A stretch of 64,000 bases of DNA. It comes from Ruania suaedae. GTDB taxonomy: Bacteria > Actinomycetota > Actinomycetes > Actinomycetales > Beutenbergiaceae. Location: positions 1,116,001 through 1,180,000 of the forward strand of contig NZ_CP088018.1 in NCBI RefSeq assembly GCF_021049265.1, given 5' to 3'. Each line of letters starts with the position of its first letter. The stretch's first letter is position 1. The notes under the pieces were generated by a model. That model was not told the origin of the DNA. It was given only the letters and a program-made list of their open reading frames with translations, and made no database searches. Both the position numbers and the translations under genes were made by a program. Positions 33,373 to 41,331 of the stretch are shown here, in pieces.

Positions 33373-35451
33373 ATGGCGGATGACAGGACGCACATGAGCA
33401 CCCACGAGGACGCCGAGCAGCACCACGACGCCCAGGACCACGGTAGCCCGACCGGCGACAGCGGGCACGAGGGCCACGGCGGACACGAGAACCACCAAGG
33501 CCACGGCGACCACGCCGGCCACTTCCGCCGCCTGTTCTGGATCATGCTGGCACTCGCCGTGCCCACGGTGGCCCTCTCGCCCTCCTTCGCCGACCTGCTC
33601 GGGTACGCCCCGCCGTCGGGGACGGCCTGGATCCCGGCCGTGCTCGGCACGGTGATCTACGCCTGGGGTGGCTGGCCCTTCCTCTCCGGAGGGCTGTCCG
33701 AGCTGCGCTCGCGCGCCCCGGGGATGATGCTGCTCATCGGGATGGCGATCACCGTCGCCTTCCTGGCCTCCGCCGGCGCCACCCTCGGGCTGATCCCGGC
33801 CGACCTGGAGTACTGGTGGGAGTTGGCCCTGCTGGTGGTGATCATGCTGCTCGGGCACTGGATCGAGATGCGCTCCCTCGCCCAGACCGCCTCGGCGCTG
33901 GACTCCCTCGCCTCGCTGCTGCCCGACCAGGCCGAACGCGTCGGCTCCGACGGCGAGGTCGAGACGATCGACCCGGGCGAGCTGGCCGAGGGGGACATCG
34001 TCGTGGTCCGGCCCGGCGGGCGGGTGCCGGCGGACGGAGAGGTCACCGACGGCCGCGCGCACATGGACGAGTCGATGATCACCGGGGAGTCCGCGCCGGT
34101 CACCCGCGGCGAGGGCGAGACCGTGGTGGCCGGGACCGTGGCCACCGACTCCGGCCTGCGGGTACGGATCACGGCGGTGGGGGAGCAGACGGCCCTGGCC
34201 GGCATCCAGCGGATGGTCGCCGAGGCGCAGTCGACCTCGACCCAGGTGCAGCGCCTGGCCGACCGCGCGGCCGCCTGGCTGTTCTGGTTCGCCCTCGCTG
34301 CGGCGCTGGTGACGGCGATCGTGTGGCTACTCACTGGCGACCCGGGCCAGGCCCTCGTGCGCGTGATCACGGTGCTCGTGATCGCCTGCCCGCACGCGCT
34401 CGGCCTGGCGATCCCGCTGGTGGTCTCGATCTCCACCGAGCGCGCCGCCCGCGCGGGAATCCTGGTCAAGGACCGGCTGGCCCTCGAGCGCGCCCGCACC
34501 GTGGACACGGTCCTCTTCGACAAGACCGGCACCCTGACGATGGGGGAGCCGGCCGTGCAGGACATCACCGGAACCGATGACACCGATGCGGAGGCCGTCC
34601 TGCGGTGGGCGGCGGCCGCGGAGGCCGACAGTGAGCACCCGCTGGCCCGCGCGATCGTGCGGGAGGCGCAGCGGCGCCGGATCCGCCCGCCCCAGGCCTC
34701 CGACTTCGCCTCCGAGCCGGGGACCGGGGTCTCGGCCACGGTCGAGGACAGAAAGGTCCGCGTCGGCGGACCCGGGCTGCTGGAGGAGATCGGTGCCCAT
34801 CCGGTGCCCCAGGCGCAGGAGTGGTCAGCCCGTGGGCACACCGTGCTGCACGTCGTCCTCGACGGCACGGTGGTGGGGGCCCTGGCTCTGGCCGATGAGA
34901 TCCGAGCCGAGTCCCGCCAGGCGGTCGAAGACCTGCACGCCGAGGGCGTGAGCGTGGTGATGGTCACCGGCGATGCGCAGGCGGTGGCCGACGCCGTCGC
35001 CGAGGAGCTCGGAATCGACCAGGTCTTCGCGCAGGTGCGCCCCGAGAACAAGAACGCCAAGGTGCGAGAACTGCAGCAGCAGGGCCGCGTGGTGGCCATG
35101 GTGGGTGACGGGGTCAACGACGCCCCGGCGCTGGCCGAGGCCGACGTCGGGATCGCGATCGGAGCCGGGACGGATGTGGCCGCTGCGTCCGCAGGAGTGA
35201 TCCTCGCCGGCGACGACCCGCGGTCGGTGCTGCAGGTGCTGCGGCTCTCGCGCACGAGCTACCGCACCATGGTCCAGAACCTGTGGTGGGCCAGCGGCTA
35301 CAACCTCGCCGCGGTCCCGCTCGCCGCGGGAGTGCTGGCACCGATCGGGTTCGTGATGCCGATGGCGGTGGGCGCGCTGCTGATGTCGGCCTCCACCGTG
35401 GTGGTGGCCCTCAACGCGCTCCGGCTGCGCCGGCTCGACCTGACCTCCTGA
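33373..35451 (+). CDS. copB: CopB-type P1B copper-exporting ATPase
   Basis: 692 residues. The N-terminus is a His-rich metal-binding tail (residues about 1-50, repeated HG/HxH) rather than a CxxC domain. The translocation motif is Cys339-Pro-His341 (IACPHALGLAIPLV), which defines the CopB group. The phosphorylated Asp is 383 in FDKTGTLTMG, with MITGESAPV in the actuator domain, SEHPLARAI (HP motif) and GDGVNDAPAL at the hinge. No clear ribosome site precedes ATG 33373; ATG 33394 (MSTHEDAE) has AGGA and may be used instead. Expected to be derepressed by copper through the upstream operator. Confidence 0.93.
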   Translation: MADDRTHMSTHEDAEQHHDAQDHGSPTGDSGHEGHGGHENHQGHGDHAGHFRRLFWIMLALAVPTVALSPSFADLLGYAPPSGTAWIPAVLGTVIYAWGGWPFLSGGLSELRSRAPGMMLLIGMAITVAFLASAGATLGLIPADLEYWWELALLVVIMLLGHWIEMRSLAQTASALDSLASLLPDQAERVGSDGEVETIDPGELAEGDIVVVRPGGRVPADGEVTDGRAHMDESMITGESAPVTRGEGETVVAGTVATDSGLRVRITAVGEQTALAGIQRMVAEAQSTSTQVQRLADRAAAWLFWFALAAALVTAIVWLLTGDPGQALVRVITVLVIACPHALGLAIPLVVSISTERAARAGILVKDRLALERARTVDTVLFDKTGTLTMGEPAVQDITGTDDTDAEAVLRWAAAAEADSEHPLARAIVREAQRRRIRPPQASDFASEPGTGVSATVEDRKVRVGGPGLLEEIGAHPVPQAQEWSARGHTVLHVVLDGTVVGALALADEIRAESRQAVEDLHAEGVSVVMVTGDAQAVADAVAEELGIDQVFAQVRPENKNAKVRELQQQGRVVAMVGDGVNDAPALAEADVGIAIGAGTDVAAASAGVILAGDDPRSVLQVLRLSRTSYRTMVQNLWWASGYNLAAVPLAAGVLAPIGFVMPMAVGALLMSASTVVVALNALRLRRLDLTS

Positions 35452-35457
35452 CGACAC

Positions 35458-35502
35458 CACGACGGCGGGGTCTCACCTTCCCGGTGAGCCCCCGCCGTCG
35501 TG
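35458..35502. terminator. bidirectional terminator between copB and the importer operon
   Basis: Stem of 13 perfect pairs (CACGACGGCGGGG / CCCCGCCGTCGTG), one mismatch, then 6 more pairs (CTCACC / GGTGAG) around a 5-nt loop; sits between two convergent genes. Confidence 0.92.
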
Positions 35503-35510
35503 AGGAGACC

Positions 35511-36311
35511 TCAGAGCACGGCGCGCAGGAACTCCTTCGTGCGCTCGTGGGTGGGATTGGAGAACATCACGTGCGGTTCGGCGTCCTCGATGATGTGCCC
35601 GCTGTCGAACATCAGCACCCGGTCGGAGACGTCCTGGGCGAACTGCATCTCGTGGGTGACGATCAGCATCGTGATGTCGGTGTTCTCGGCGAGGTCGCGC
35701 AACACCTGCAGCACGTCGCCCACGAGCTCGGGGTCCAGTGCGGAGGTGACCTCGTCCAGCAGCAGGATCTCCGGATCCATCGCCAGTGCGCGGGCGATCG
35801 CCACGCGCTGCTGCTGACCTCCGGAGAGCCGGCTGGGGTGCTGGTCGGCCTTGTCACCCAGGCCCACCTGCTCGAGGAGCTCCTTCCCGCGGGCGCGGGC
35901 CTCCTCCTTGGACTTGCCGAGCACATGCACCGGCGCCTCGATGATGTTCTCGATCACCGTCATGTTCGGGAACAGGTTGAACTGCTGGAACACCATCCCG
36001 ATCCGGCGGGTGAGCTGGGCGACCTCCTTGTGCCGGCGAGCCACCCGCTTGCCGTCCTTGTCCAGGTGGGTCAGCGGGACGCCATCGACGTGGATGTAGC
36101 CGCCGGTCAGCTCCTCGAGCGTCATGACCAGGCGCAGGATCGTGGTCTTGCCTGAGCCGGAGGGCCCGATCAGGGTCACCCGCTGGCCGCGCTCGACCTC
36201 GAAGTTGAGATCATTGAGCACGGTGAGGTCGCCGAACTTCTTGACGACGTTCTCGAACTTGAGGGCGGGTGCACCGGGCACCGGCTGCAGGGATTCGTCA
36301 GTAGGTGGCAA
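35511..36311 (-). CDS. ehuA: amino-acid/ectoine ABC importer ATP-binding protein (EhuA-like)
   Basis: 266 residues of the polar-amino-acid (PAAT) ATPase family: Walker A LIGPSGSGKTTILR, Q-loop VFQQFNLFPNMTV, signature [13 protein letters not shown], Walker B ILLLDEVTSALDP and switch His in VTHEMQFA. The insert GVPLTHLDKDGKRVARRHKEV is typical of EhuA. TTG 36311 overlaps the ehuD end by 14 nt; GTG 36281 is an alternative start. Last gene of a four-gene importer operon. Specificity for ectoine/hydroxyectoine is inferred from gene order and from the binding protein. Confidence 0.85.
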   Translation of the reverse strand: MPPTDESLQPVPGAPALKFENVVKKFGDLTVLNDLNFEVERGQRVTLIGPSGSGKTTILRLVMTLEELTGGYIHVDGVPLTHLDKDGKRVARRHKEVAQLTRRIGMVFQQFNLFPNMTVIENIIEAPVHVLGKSKEEARARGKELLEQVGLGDKADQHPSRLSGGQQQRVAIARALAMDPEILLLDEVTSALDPELVGDVLQVLRDLAENTDITMLIVTHEMQFAQDVSDRVLMFDSGHIIEDAEPHVMFSNPTHERTKEFLRAVL

Positions 36312-36945
36312 GACGGTTCTCCAGTTTCCGCATGAGGACGGCGGTCGGGTAGCTGGCCGCCAGGAAGATCAGGCCCGCGATGGTGAACGACTCGACGTAG
36401 CTGAAGTTGCCACCACCGAACTCCCGGGCCTCGGTCACCATCTCCGGAACGGAGATCATGATCAAGAACGGCGTGTCCTTGAACATCGCGATCGCCCAGT
36501 TGCCGAGCGAGGGCACGGTGGCTCGCAGGGCTTGCGGCACGATCACGGCCCGCCACGTCCGTACCTTCGACATCGACAGGGCCGTCGCTGCCTCCCACTG
36601 ACCGGGGCGGATCGACTCGATCCCCGCCCGGTAGGACTCGGCCATATAGGTCGAATAGTGGATGGCGAAGACGACGATACCCATCGTCACGAGCGAGACA
36701 TCCGTGGTGATCAGGACGGCGTAGATCGCCGCGAGCTGCAGCGGGATCGGCGTCATCCGGATCACGTCCAGGACGCGGAACACGATCGCTGCGATGACAC
36801 GAGGTGCTTCGCGGAGGACCACGGCCCAGATCATGCCGAGGATGGCGGCACCGATCGATGAGACCACCGTGACGAGGAGAGTGATGCGCACAAAAGCGGA
36901 GAGCAAGTCCGGAAAGGCCTGGGCGGCAAGATCCCAACTCCACAT
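36298..36945 (-). CDS. ehuD: ABC importer permease (EhuD-like)
   Basis: 215 residues of the HisM/PAAT permease family with about five helices. The coupling motif appears as QWEAATALSMSKVRTWRAVIVPQAL, given by ends QWEAATALSM and VIVPQAL. It pairs with the next permease, and the start is 1 bp from the ehuC stop. Base composition of this gene and ehuC looks slightly less GC-rich than the flanks, by eye only. Confidence 0.84.
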   Translation of the reverse strand: MWSWDLAAQAFPDLLSAFVRITLLVTVVSSIGAAILGMIWAVVLREAPRVIAAIVFRVLDVIRMTPIPLQLAAIYAVLITTDVSLVTMGIVVFAIHYSTYMAESYRAGIESIRPGQWEAATALSMSKVRTWRAVIVPQALRATVPSLGNWAIAMFKDTPFLIMISVPEMVTEAREFGGGNFSYVESFTIAGLIFLAASYPTAVLMRKLENRLATY

Positions 36946-36946
36946 A

Positions 36947-37660
36947 TCAGCCCACCCCCGCTACTGCTTCGGCCCGCTTGGCAGCCTTGACGCTCTCCGG
37001 CTTGAGACCGAGGCGGCGCTGTGCTCGCAGTTCCAGAATCCGCATGCCGCTGGAGAGCAACTGGTTCAGCGCGTAGTAGATAGCGAAGCCGGCACCGAAG
37101 GCGAACAGCATGCCCATCGTCCGGCGCAGATCGTCGGAGACGAAGGTGACGTCCTGCAACGTGATGAAGCTGGCCAGCGCAGTGCCCTTGACGAGCATGA
37201 CCAGGAGGTTGTTCAGACCCGGCAGCATCAGCGCCCATCCCTGCGGCCAGATGATGCGGATCATCCGGTGGACAGGCCCCATCGACAGCGCCGTGGTGGC
37301 CTCCCACTGGGCTTTCGGGACGGCCGCGAGCGATCCGCGGACCACCTCGGCACCATAGGCGCCGTAGTTCAGTCCGAGGGCGATGATTCCGGTCGGGATC
37401 GGGTCGAGGCTCACGCCCATCTGCGGAAGGACGTAGAAGAGGAAAAAGAGCTGCACCACGAGGGAGGTGCCCCGGAAGAACTCCACGACGATGCGTCCCG
37501 GCGCTCTGACGAGAGCATGCTGGCTGGACGTCAGGAGTCCGAGCGCGACAGCGATGACGAAAGCGACGACGGCGCCGCCCAGGCCGAGCTGGAGAGTGAC
37601 CACCAGCCCGTCCCAGAAGCGCGGCGCCGCCGTGCTCAGATTATTGAGGAACGCGTCCAC
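36947..37660 (-). CDS. ehuC: ABC importer permease (EhuC-like)
   Basis: 237 residues, HisM-type permease. Helices at about 17-40, 55-80, 90-110 and 180-215; FFRGTSLVVQLFFLFYVLP and QWEATTALSMGPVHRMI are near-family-consensus for polar solute permeases. GTG start 11 bp after the binding-protein stop. Forms a heterodimer with EhuD by analogy. Confidence 0.85.
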   Translation of the reverse strand: MDAFLNNLSTAAPRFWDGLVVTLQLGLGGAVVAFVIAVALGLLTSSQHALVRAPGRIVVEFFRGTSLVVQLFFLFYVLPQMGVSLDPIPTGIIALGLNYGAYGAEVVRGSLAAVPKAQWEATTALSMGPVHRMIRIIWPQGWALMLPGLNNLLVMLVKGTALASFITLQDVTFVSDDLRRTMGMLFAFGAGFAIYYALNQLLSSGMRILELRAQRRLGLKPESVKAAKRAEAVAGVG

Positions 37661-37671
37661 AAGTGAAGTGC

Positions 37672-38592
37672 TCAGCCGGCCTCGGGGAGTTCCCCGGCGC
37701 AGAGCATCTCAGTGGTGATGTCCTCCGTCGGGTACTCGGCCGTGGTGAAGCCGAACTCGCCGACGATCGACTCGAAGTCCTCGGCGCTGCCGATCACGCT
37801 GCGGTAGGCCTCGTTGTAGGCCTCACGGAACTCGTCGTCCTCGGGCGCGAACACGGTCGCACCGGCGCCGACCTGCGAGACGCCGTCGACCTCGGCCACG
37901 AAGGACTCGGTCACCTCGACGGCCGCGTCGGCGTTGCGCTCGGCGAGGGCGTTCAGCGAGATACCGGTGAGCGCGAATGCGTCCACGCGGCCGGCCTCGA
38001 CGGCCTCGAGGCCGTCCTCGGGGGCGCCGACCGTGGAGACCTCAATGCCCAGGTCCTCGGCGTAGCCCTGCTCGATCGCCCCGGACATGGCGGCCATCGT
38101 CAGGTCGGTGTCCACCAGATCCTGCAGCGTGGACAGGCCCTCGGGGTTGCCCTCGGGAACCATCAGCGCCGTGGTGTACATGATCTCGGGGACGCCGAAG
38201 TCGGCCTGCTCGCAACGCTCCGGCAGGATGGACATGCCCGCGGAGATCGCATCGAAGCGACCGGCGTTCAGACCCGGGATCAATGCGTCCCAGTCCACGA
38301 CCGTGGCCTCGATGTCGTCGATGCCCATCTCGGCGAAGACGGCCTCGTGGATCGCGATGGTCGCACCCGTGGGCTCGCCGCTGTCGTCGAGGAAGCTGTA
38401 GGGCTCCTCACCGTTGATGCCCACGGTGATCGTGCCCGACTCCTGCAGCTCGGCCAGGTGGCCCTCGCCGGCCTCGCCCTCGGCTCCGCCGCCGGCTTCG
38501 CTGTCGCCATCGCCGCAGGCGGAGAGGCCGAGAGCGATTGCTCCCGCCGCTGCCGTCATGGCAAAGGCTCGTCGCCTCATGCTCGTCATCAT
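37672..38592 (-). CDS. ehuB: extracellular solute-binding lipoprotein (EhuB-like)
   Basis: 306 residues. The signal peptide MRRRAFAMTAAAGAIALGLSAC ends in a lipobox with Cys26. The mature SBP_bac_3 domain has ITVGINGEEPYSFLDDSG, ALIPGLNAGRFDAISAGMSILPERCEQADF and MSGAIEQGYAEDLG, quoted by motif; ALIPGLNxxRFD with PERCxQ and SGAxEQG is the pattern of EhuB ectoine receptors. Ectoine or hydroxyectoine is therefore the likely ligand, though a related amino acid is possible. GAAGGGAC precedes two adjacent ATGs (38592, 38589). Confidence 0.85.
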   Translation of the reverse strand: MMTSMRRRAFAMTAAAGAIALGLSACGDGDSEAGGGAEGEAGEGHLAELQESGTITVGINGEEPYSFLDDSGEPTGATIAIHEAVFAEMGIDDIEATVVDWDALIPGLNAGRFDAISAGMSILPERCEQADFGVPEIMYTTALMVPEGNPEGLSTLQDLVDTDLTMAAMSGAIEQGYAEDLGIEVSTVGAPEDGLEAVEAGRVDAFALTGISLNALAERNADAAVEVTESFVAEVDGVSQVGAGATVFAPEDDEFREAYNEAYRSVIGSAEDFESIVGEFGFTTAEYPTEDITTEMLCAGELPEAG

Positions 38593-38737
38593 GGTCCCTT
38601 CGGTCGGACGAGGACTGGCCTCCCGGTCGCCCTGGACCACGAGGGTCCTGCGTGCGCCTGCGAGTCGCTGTTCGGCAGCGGTCGTTAGGGCACGCGGCAC
38701 CGGACGGGTCACCCCGACTGGTCATGGATGCGTACCT

Positions 38738-38767
38738 ACGCTAGGCATCGGGCGCCATCTCCTCAAA
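38738..38767 (-). promoter_or_regulatory. promoter of the ehuBCDA operon
   Basis: On the minus strand TTGAGG and TAGCGT are separated by 18 bp. This predicts a 5' untranslated region of about 140 nt before ehuB. The -35 box lies within a small dyad TCCTC-N5-GAGGA (38761-38775). Confidence 0.55.
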
Positions 38768-38793
38768 CGGAGGAATGGCGCGTCGGCGCCGTT

Positions 38794-38821
38794 CGGCGGG
38801 CTTGTGGGGGAGCCCGCCGAT
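38794..38821. other. stem-loop in the 500-bp divergent gap upstream of ehuB
   Basis: A perfect 10-bp stem (TCGGCGGGCT / AGCCCGCCGA) with an 8-nt loop. It lies upstream of the ehuB promoter and about 270 bp before the HhH-GPD gene. No coding sequence is supported between 38593 and 39089. The structure could be an old terminator or an insulating element. Confidence 0.5.
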
Positions 38822-39089
38822 CCGCGTGCTGGTGCGGATAGGTGCTGACCCGAGGGTCTCGATGGACCGGCCACGAGGGCCCTTGAGGAGAGCAACGTAT
38901 CGTTATCGTGCTGAGACCTGCACCGGTCATTCTTGACCACTGATTGACCATACCGTGACGCTATTGCGGTGCTGTGCGCGCGACGGGGCGAAGTCTGGTG
39001 ACCGTTTCGTGAGGTGATGCTGGCTCCGCCGTGGGGGAACTGACGGTGGTGAGGGGGACGACGTGAACGCACATGGGAGGATCGGCTCC

Positions 39090-39662
39090 ATGCCGACGTT
39101 GTGGATGACCGGGGACGACGATGCCGATCAACTCCTGGACAGCGATCCGCTCGCACTGCTCGTGGGGATGCTCCTCGACCAGCAGGTCGCCATGGAGTCC
39201 GCCTTCGCCGGGCCGAAGAAGATCGCCGACCGACTCGGACGCTTCGACGCCGCCACCATCGCCGCCACCGAGCCGGAGACGTTCAAGGAGCTGTGCGCGA
39301 CGCCGCCTGCGGTGCACCGCTTCCCGGGATCGATGGCCGCCCGGGTGCAGGCCCTGTGCCAGGAGCTCCTCGATACCTACGACGGCGAGGCCGCTGCCCT
39401 GTGGACCCGCGGCGACCCGGACGGCCGGGAGATCCTCCGCCGGCTGCAGGCGCTGCCCGGGTTCGGGGCACAGAAGGCCCGGATCTTCCTCGCCCTGCTC
39501 GGCAAGCAGCGCGGGCTCGACGCCGAGGGGTGGCGCGAGGCCGCCGGCCCGTACGGGGAGGACGGCTCCTTCCGCTCCATCGCCGACGTCGTGGACGAGG
39601 AGTCGCTGCTGCGCGTGCGGGCGACGAAGAAGGCCGCCAAGGCCGCCGCCAAGGGTTCCTGA
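39090..39662 (+). CDS. HhH-GPD family protein (TIGR03252-like)
   Basis: 190 residues of the helix-hairpin-helix DNA-glycosylase superfamily. DPLALLVGMLLDQQVAMESAFAGP and LQALPGFGAQKARIFLALLGKQ, given by motif, are the two helical blocks; the LPGFGxxKA hairpin is present. It lacks the Cys cluster of Nth/MutY and does not show the usual catalytic Lys, so glycosylase activity is uncertain. The start ATG 39090 (MPTLWMTGD) is chosen for its GGGAGG at a 9-nt spacing over GTG 39063. Confidence 0.85.
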   Translation: MPTLWMTGDDDADQLLDSDPLALLVGMLLDQQVAMESAFAGPKKIADRLGRFDAATIAATEPETFKELCATPPAVHRFPGSMAARVQALCQELLDTYDGEAAALWTRGDPDGREILRRLQALPGFGAQKARIFLALLGKQRGLDAEGWREAAGPYGEDGSFRSIADVVDEESLLRVRATKKAAKAAAKGS

Positions 39663-39747
39663 GGGCTTGCTGCCTTCTTCTTGACAGGCGGCCGCCACGC
39701 GCTTGGCAAGGGCATGGCCGATGTCGCCAGAATCACACGCCTGGGAC

Positions 39748-39759
39748 CGAAACGTTTCG
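39748..39759. promoter_or_regulatory. 12-bp palindromic operator at the efflux-pump promoter
   Basis: CGAAACGTTTCG is a perfect palindrome with the AACGTT core usual for LacI-family sites. It abuts the -35 box (GTGACA, 39759-39764), so a bound repressor would block RNA polymerase. Confidence 0.6.
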
Positions 39760-39787
39760 TGACAGGCGATCGCAGGCGCCCGACAAT
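39759..39787 (+). promoter_or_regulatory. promoter of the Bcr/CflA efflux gene
   Basis: GTGACA (39759-39764) and GACAAT (39782-39787) at the optimal 17-bp spacing, close to the sigma-70-type consensus and stronger than most promoters in the window. Confidence 0.65.
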
Positions 39788-39833
39788 AGAGGCTGACGCC
39801 TGTGACCACGCCGCACCCCCGGGGACCCCAGCC

Positions 39834-41261
39834 TTGACTTCCGACACCGCGCCCTGCGCTCCGCCCGATCGACGCGACGGCGACGACGCACCCCCACGCG
39901 GTGGGACCCGAGGCACCAGCGCGCCGGCCCCCGCCGAGCCCACCTCCACCCCGGCCGACGGCGTCCCCTACGACGTCGCCACGCAGCCGGCACCCGCCGC
40001 GGGCGCCACCACGCGCCCGCCCGCCCCGCCCCGGGGCAAGGGCCCCGCGGCCCCGCCGGCCCCTCGCCGGCGCACCTCCCCGAAGCTCGTGCTGATGCTG
40101 GGCGCCATGGCCGCGCTCGGCGCGCTCACCACCGACATGTATCTGCCCTCGCTGCCGGAGGTGGTCACCGACCTCGCCGCCGGTGAGGCGTCCGTGCAGT
40201 TCACCATCACCGCCACCCTCATCGGTGGCGCACTCGGCCAGCTCCTCATCGGCCCGCTCTCGGACCGCTACGGGCGCCGGCTCCCGGTTCTCATCGGTGT
40301 CGCCGTGCACATCGTCGCCTCGGTGCTGTGCCTGTTCGCTGCCGACGTGGCGCCGCTGATCGCGCTGCGCATCATCCAGGGCATGGGCAACGCCGCGGCC
40401 GCCGTGGTGGCCGTCGCCGTGATCCGGGACCGCCTCTCCGGCGCGGCGGCCTCGGCCGTGCTCTCGCGCCTGATGCTGGTCATCGGCGTCGCGCCGTTGC
40501 TCGCGCCGACCATCGGCGGCGTGATCGCCTCCGTGTGGGACTGGCGGATGGTGTTCGCCGCCCTCGCGCTGTACGGCGTGGTCCTGGCCATCATCGTCTG
40601 GCGCTTCCTGCCTGAGTCGCTGCCGGTGGAGCGCCGCACCACCGGGTCGGCCCGCTCGGTCCTGGGCACCTACCGGGTGCTGCTGCGCGACCGCCAGTTC
40701 GTGGTCCTCGCGCTGCTGCCCGGACTGGGGATGGCGGCGCTGTTCGCCTACGTCTCCGGCTCCCCGTTCGTGATCCGGGAGGGCTACGGGCTCAGCGAGC
40801 ACCAGTTCTCGCTGCTGTTCGCCGTCAACGGACTCGGGCTGGTCCTGGGCTCCCAGCTCAACGCCACCCTGGTACAGCGCTTCGCCCCGGTGCGGATCAT
40901 GCGTCTGGCGCTGCCGGTCTCCACCGCCCTCGCGGTGGTGCTGCTCGTGGTCGCGGCGACCGGCACCGGCGGCCTGATCGGCCTGTGCATCCCGCTGTGG
41001 CTGATGCTCTTCGTCAACGCGCTCGTCCCGCCCAACGCCTCCGCCCTGGCGCTGACCCGCCACGGCGAACGTGCCGGCGCGGCGGCGGCGCTGATCGGGT
41101 GCTCGCAGTCCGGTGTGGCCGGCCTGGTGGCCCCGGTGGTCGGCCTGCTCGGTGCCGATGCCGTGGCGATGTGCCTGGTGATCGTGGCCGCCATGGCAGC
41201 GGCGCTGGTGATCTTCGCCGTCGGCACGCCGGCCTACCGGCGCGGCGGCTGGCAGATGTGA
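39834..41261 (+). CDS. Bcr/CflA-family multidrug MFS exporter
   Basis: 475 residues with 12 predicted helices. TTDMYLPSLPEVVTDLAA at helix 1 and the motif A loop GPLSDRYGRRLPVL define the Bcr/CflA drug:H+ antiporters; RIIQGMGNAAAAVVAVAVIRD is motif B/C. Known relatives export bicyclomycin, chloramphenicol or cysteine; the substrate here is unknown. The TTG start at 39834 is the best fit to the promoter, giving an unusual ~85-residue Pro/Ala-rich N-terminal extension. A later ATG at about 40096 would remove it, so the true N-terminus is open. Confidence 0.85.
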   Translation: MTSDTAPCAPPDRRDGDDAPPRGGTRGTSAPAPAEPTSTPADGVPYDVATQPAPAAGATTRPPAPPRGKGPAAPPAPRRRTSPKLVLMLGAMAALGALTTDMYLPSLPEVVTDLAAGEASVQFTITATLIGGALGQLLIGPLSDRYGRRLPVLIGVAVHIVASVLCLFAADVAPLIALRIIQGMGNAAAAVVAVAVIRDRLSGAAASAVLSRLMLVIGVAPLLAPTIGGVIASVWDWRMVFAALALYGVVLAIIVWRFLPESLPVERRTTGSARSVLGTYRVLLRDRQFVVLALLPGLGMAALFAYVSGSPFVIREGYGLSEHQFSLLFAVNGLGLVLGSQLNATLVQRFAPVRIMRLALPVSTALAVVLLVVAATGTGGLIGLCIPLWLMLFVNALVPPNASALALTRHGERAGAAAALIGCSQSGVAGLVAPVVGLLGADAVAMCLVIVAAMAAALVIFAVGTPAYRRGGWQM

Positions 41262-41331
41262 GCAGTGTCGGCCCGCTCACAGCGGCCGGCCAGTGTTGGC
41301 GAAGCATGGCCGGACGGGGCACAGTGGAGGG

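Noticed and set aside
38722-39156. Hypothetical gene in the ehuB/HhH-GPD gap
   Set aside because: No codon bias, no ribosome site and no recognisable motif in either strand.
38961-41063. 700-codon minus-strand open frame over the HhH-GPD and efflux genes
   Set aside because: Composition of a shadow frame (His/Arg/Gly-rich) and opposite two recognisable genes.
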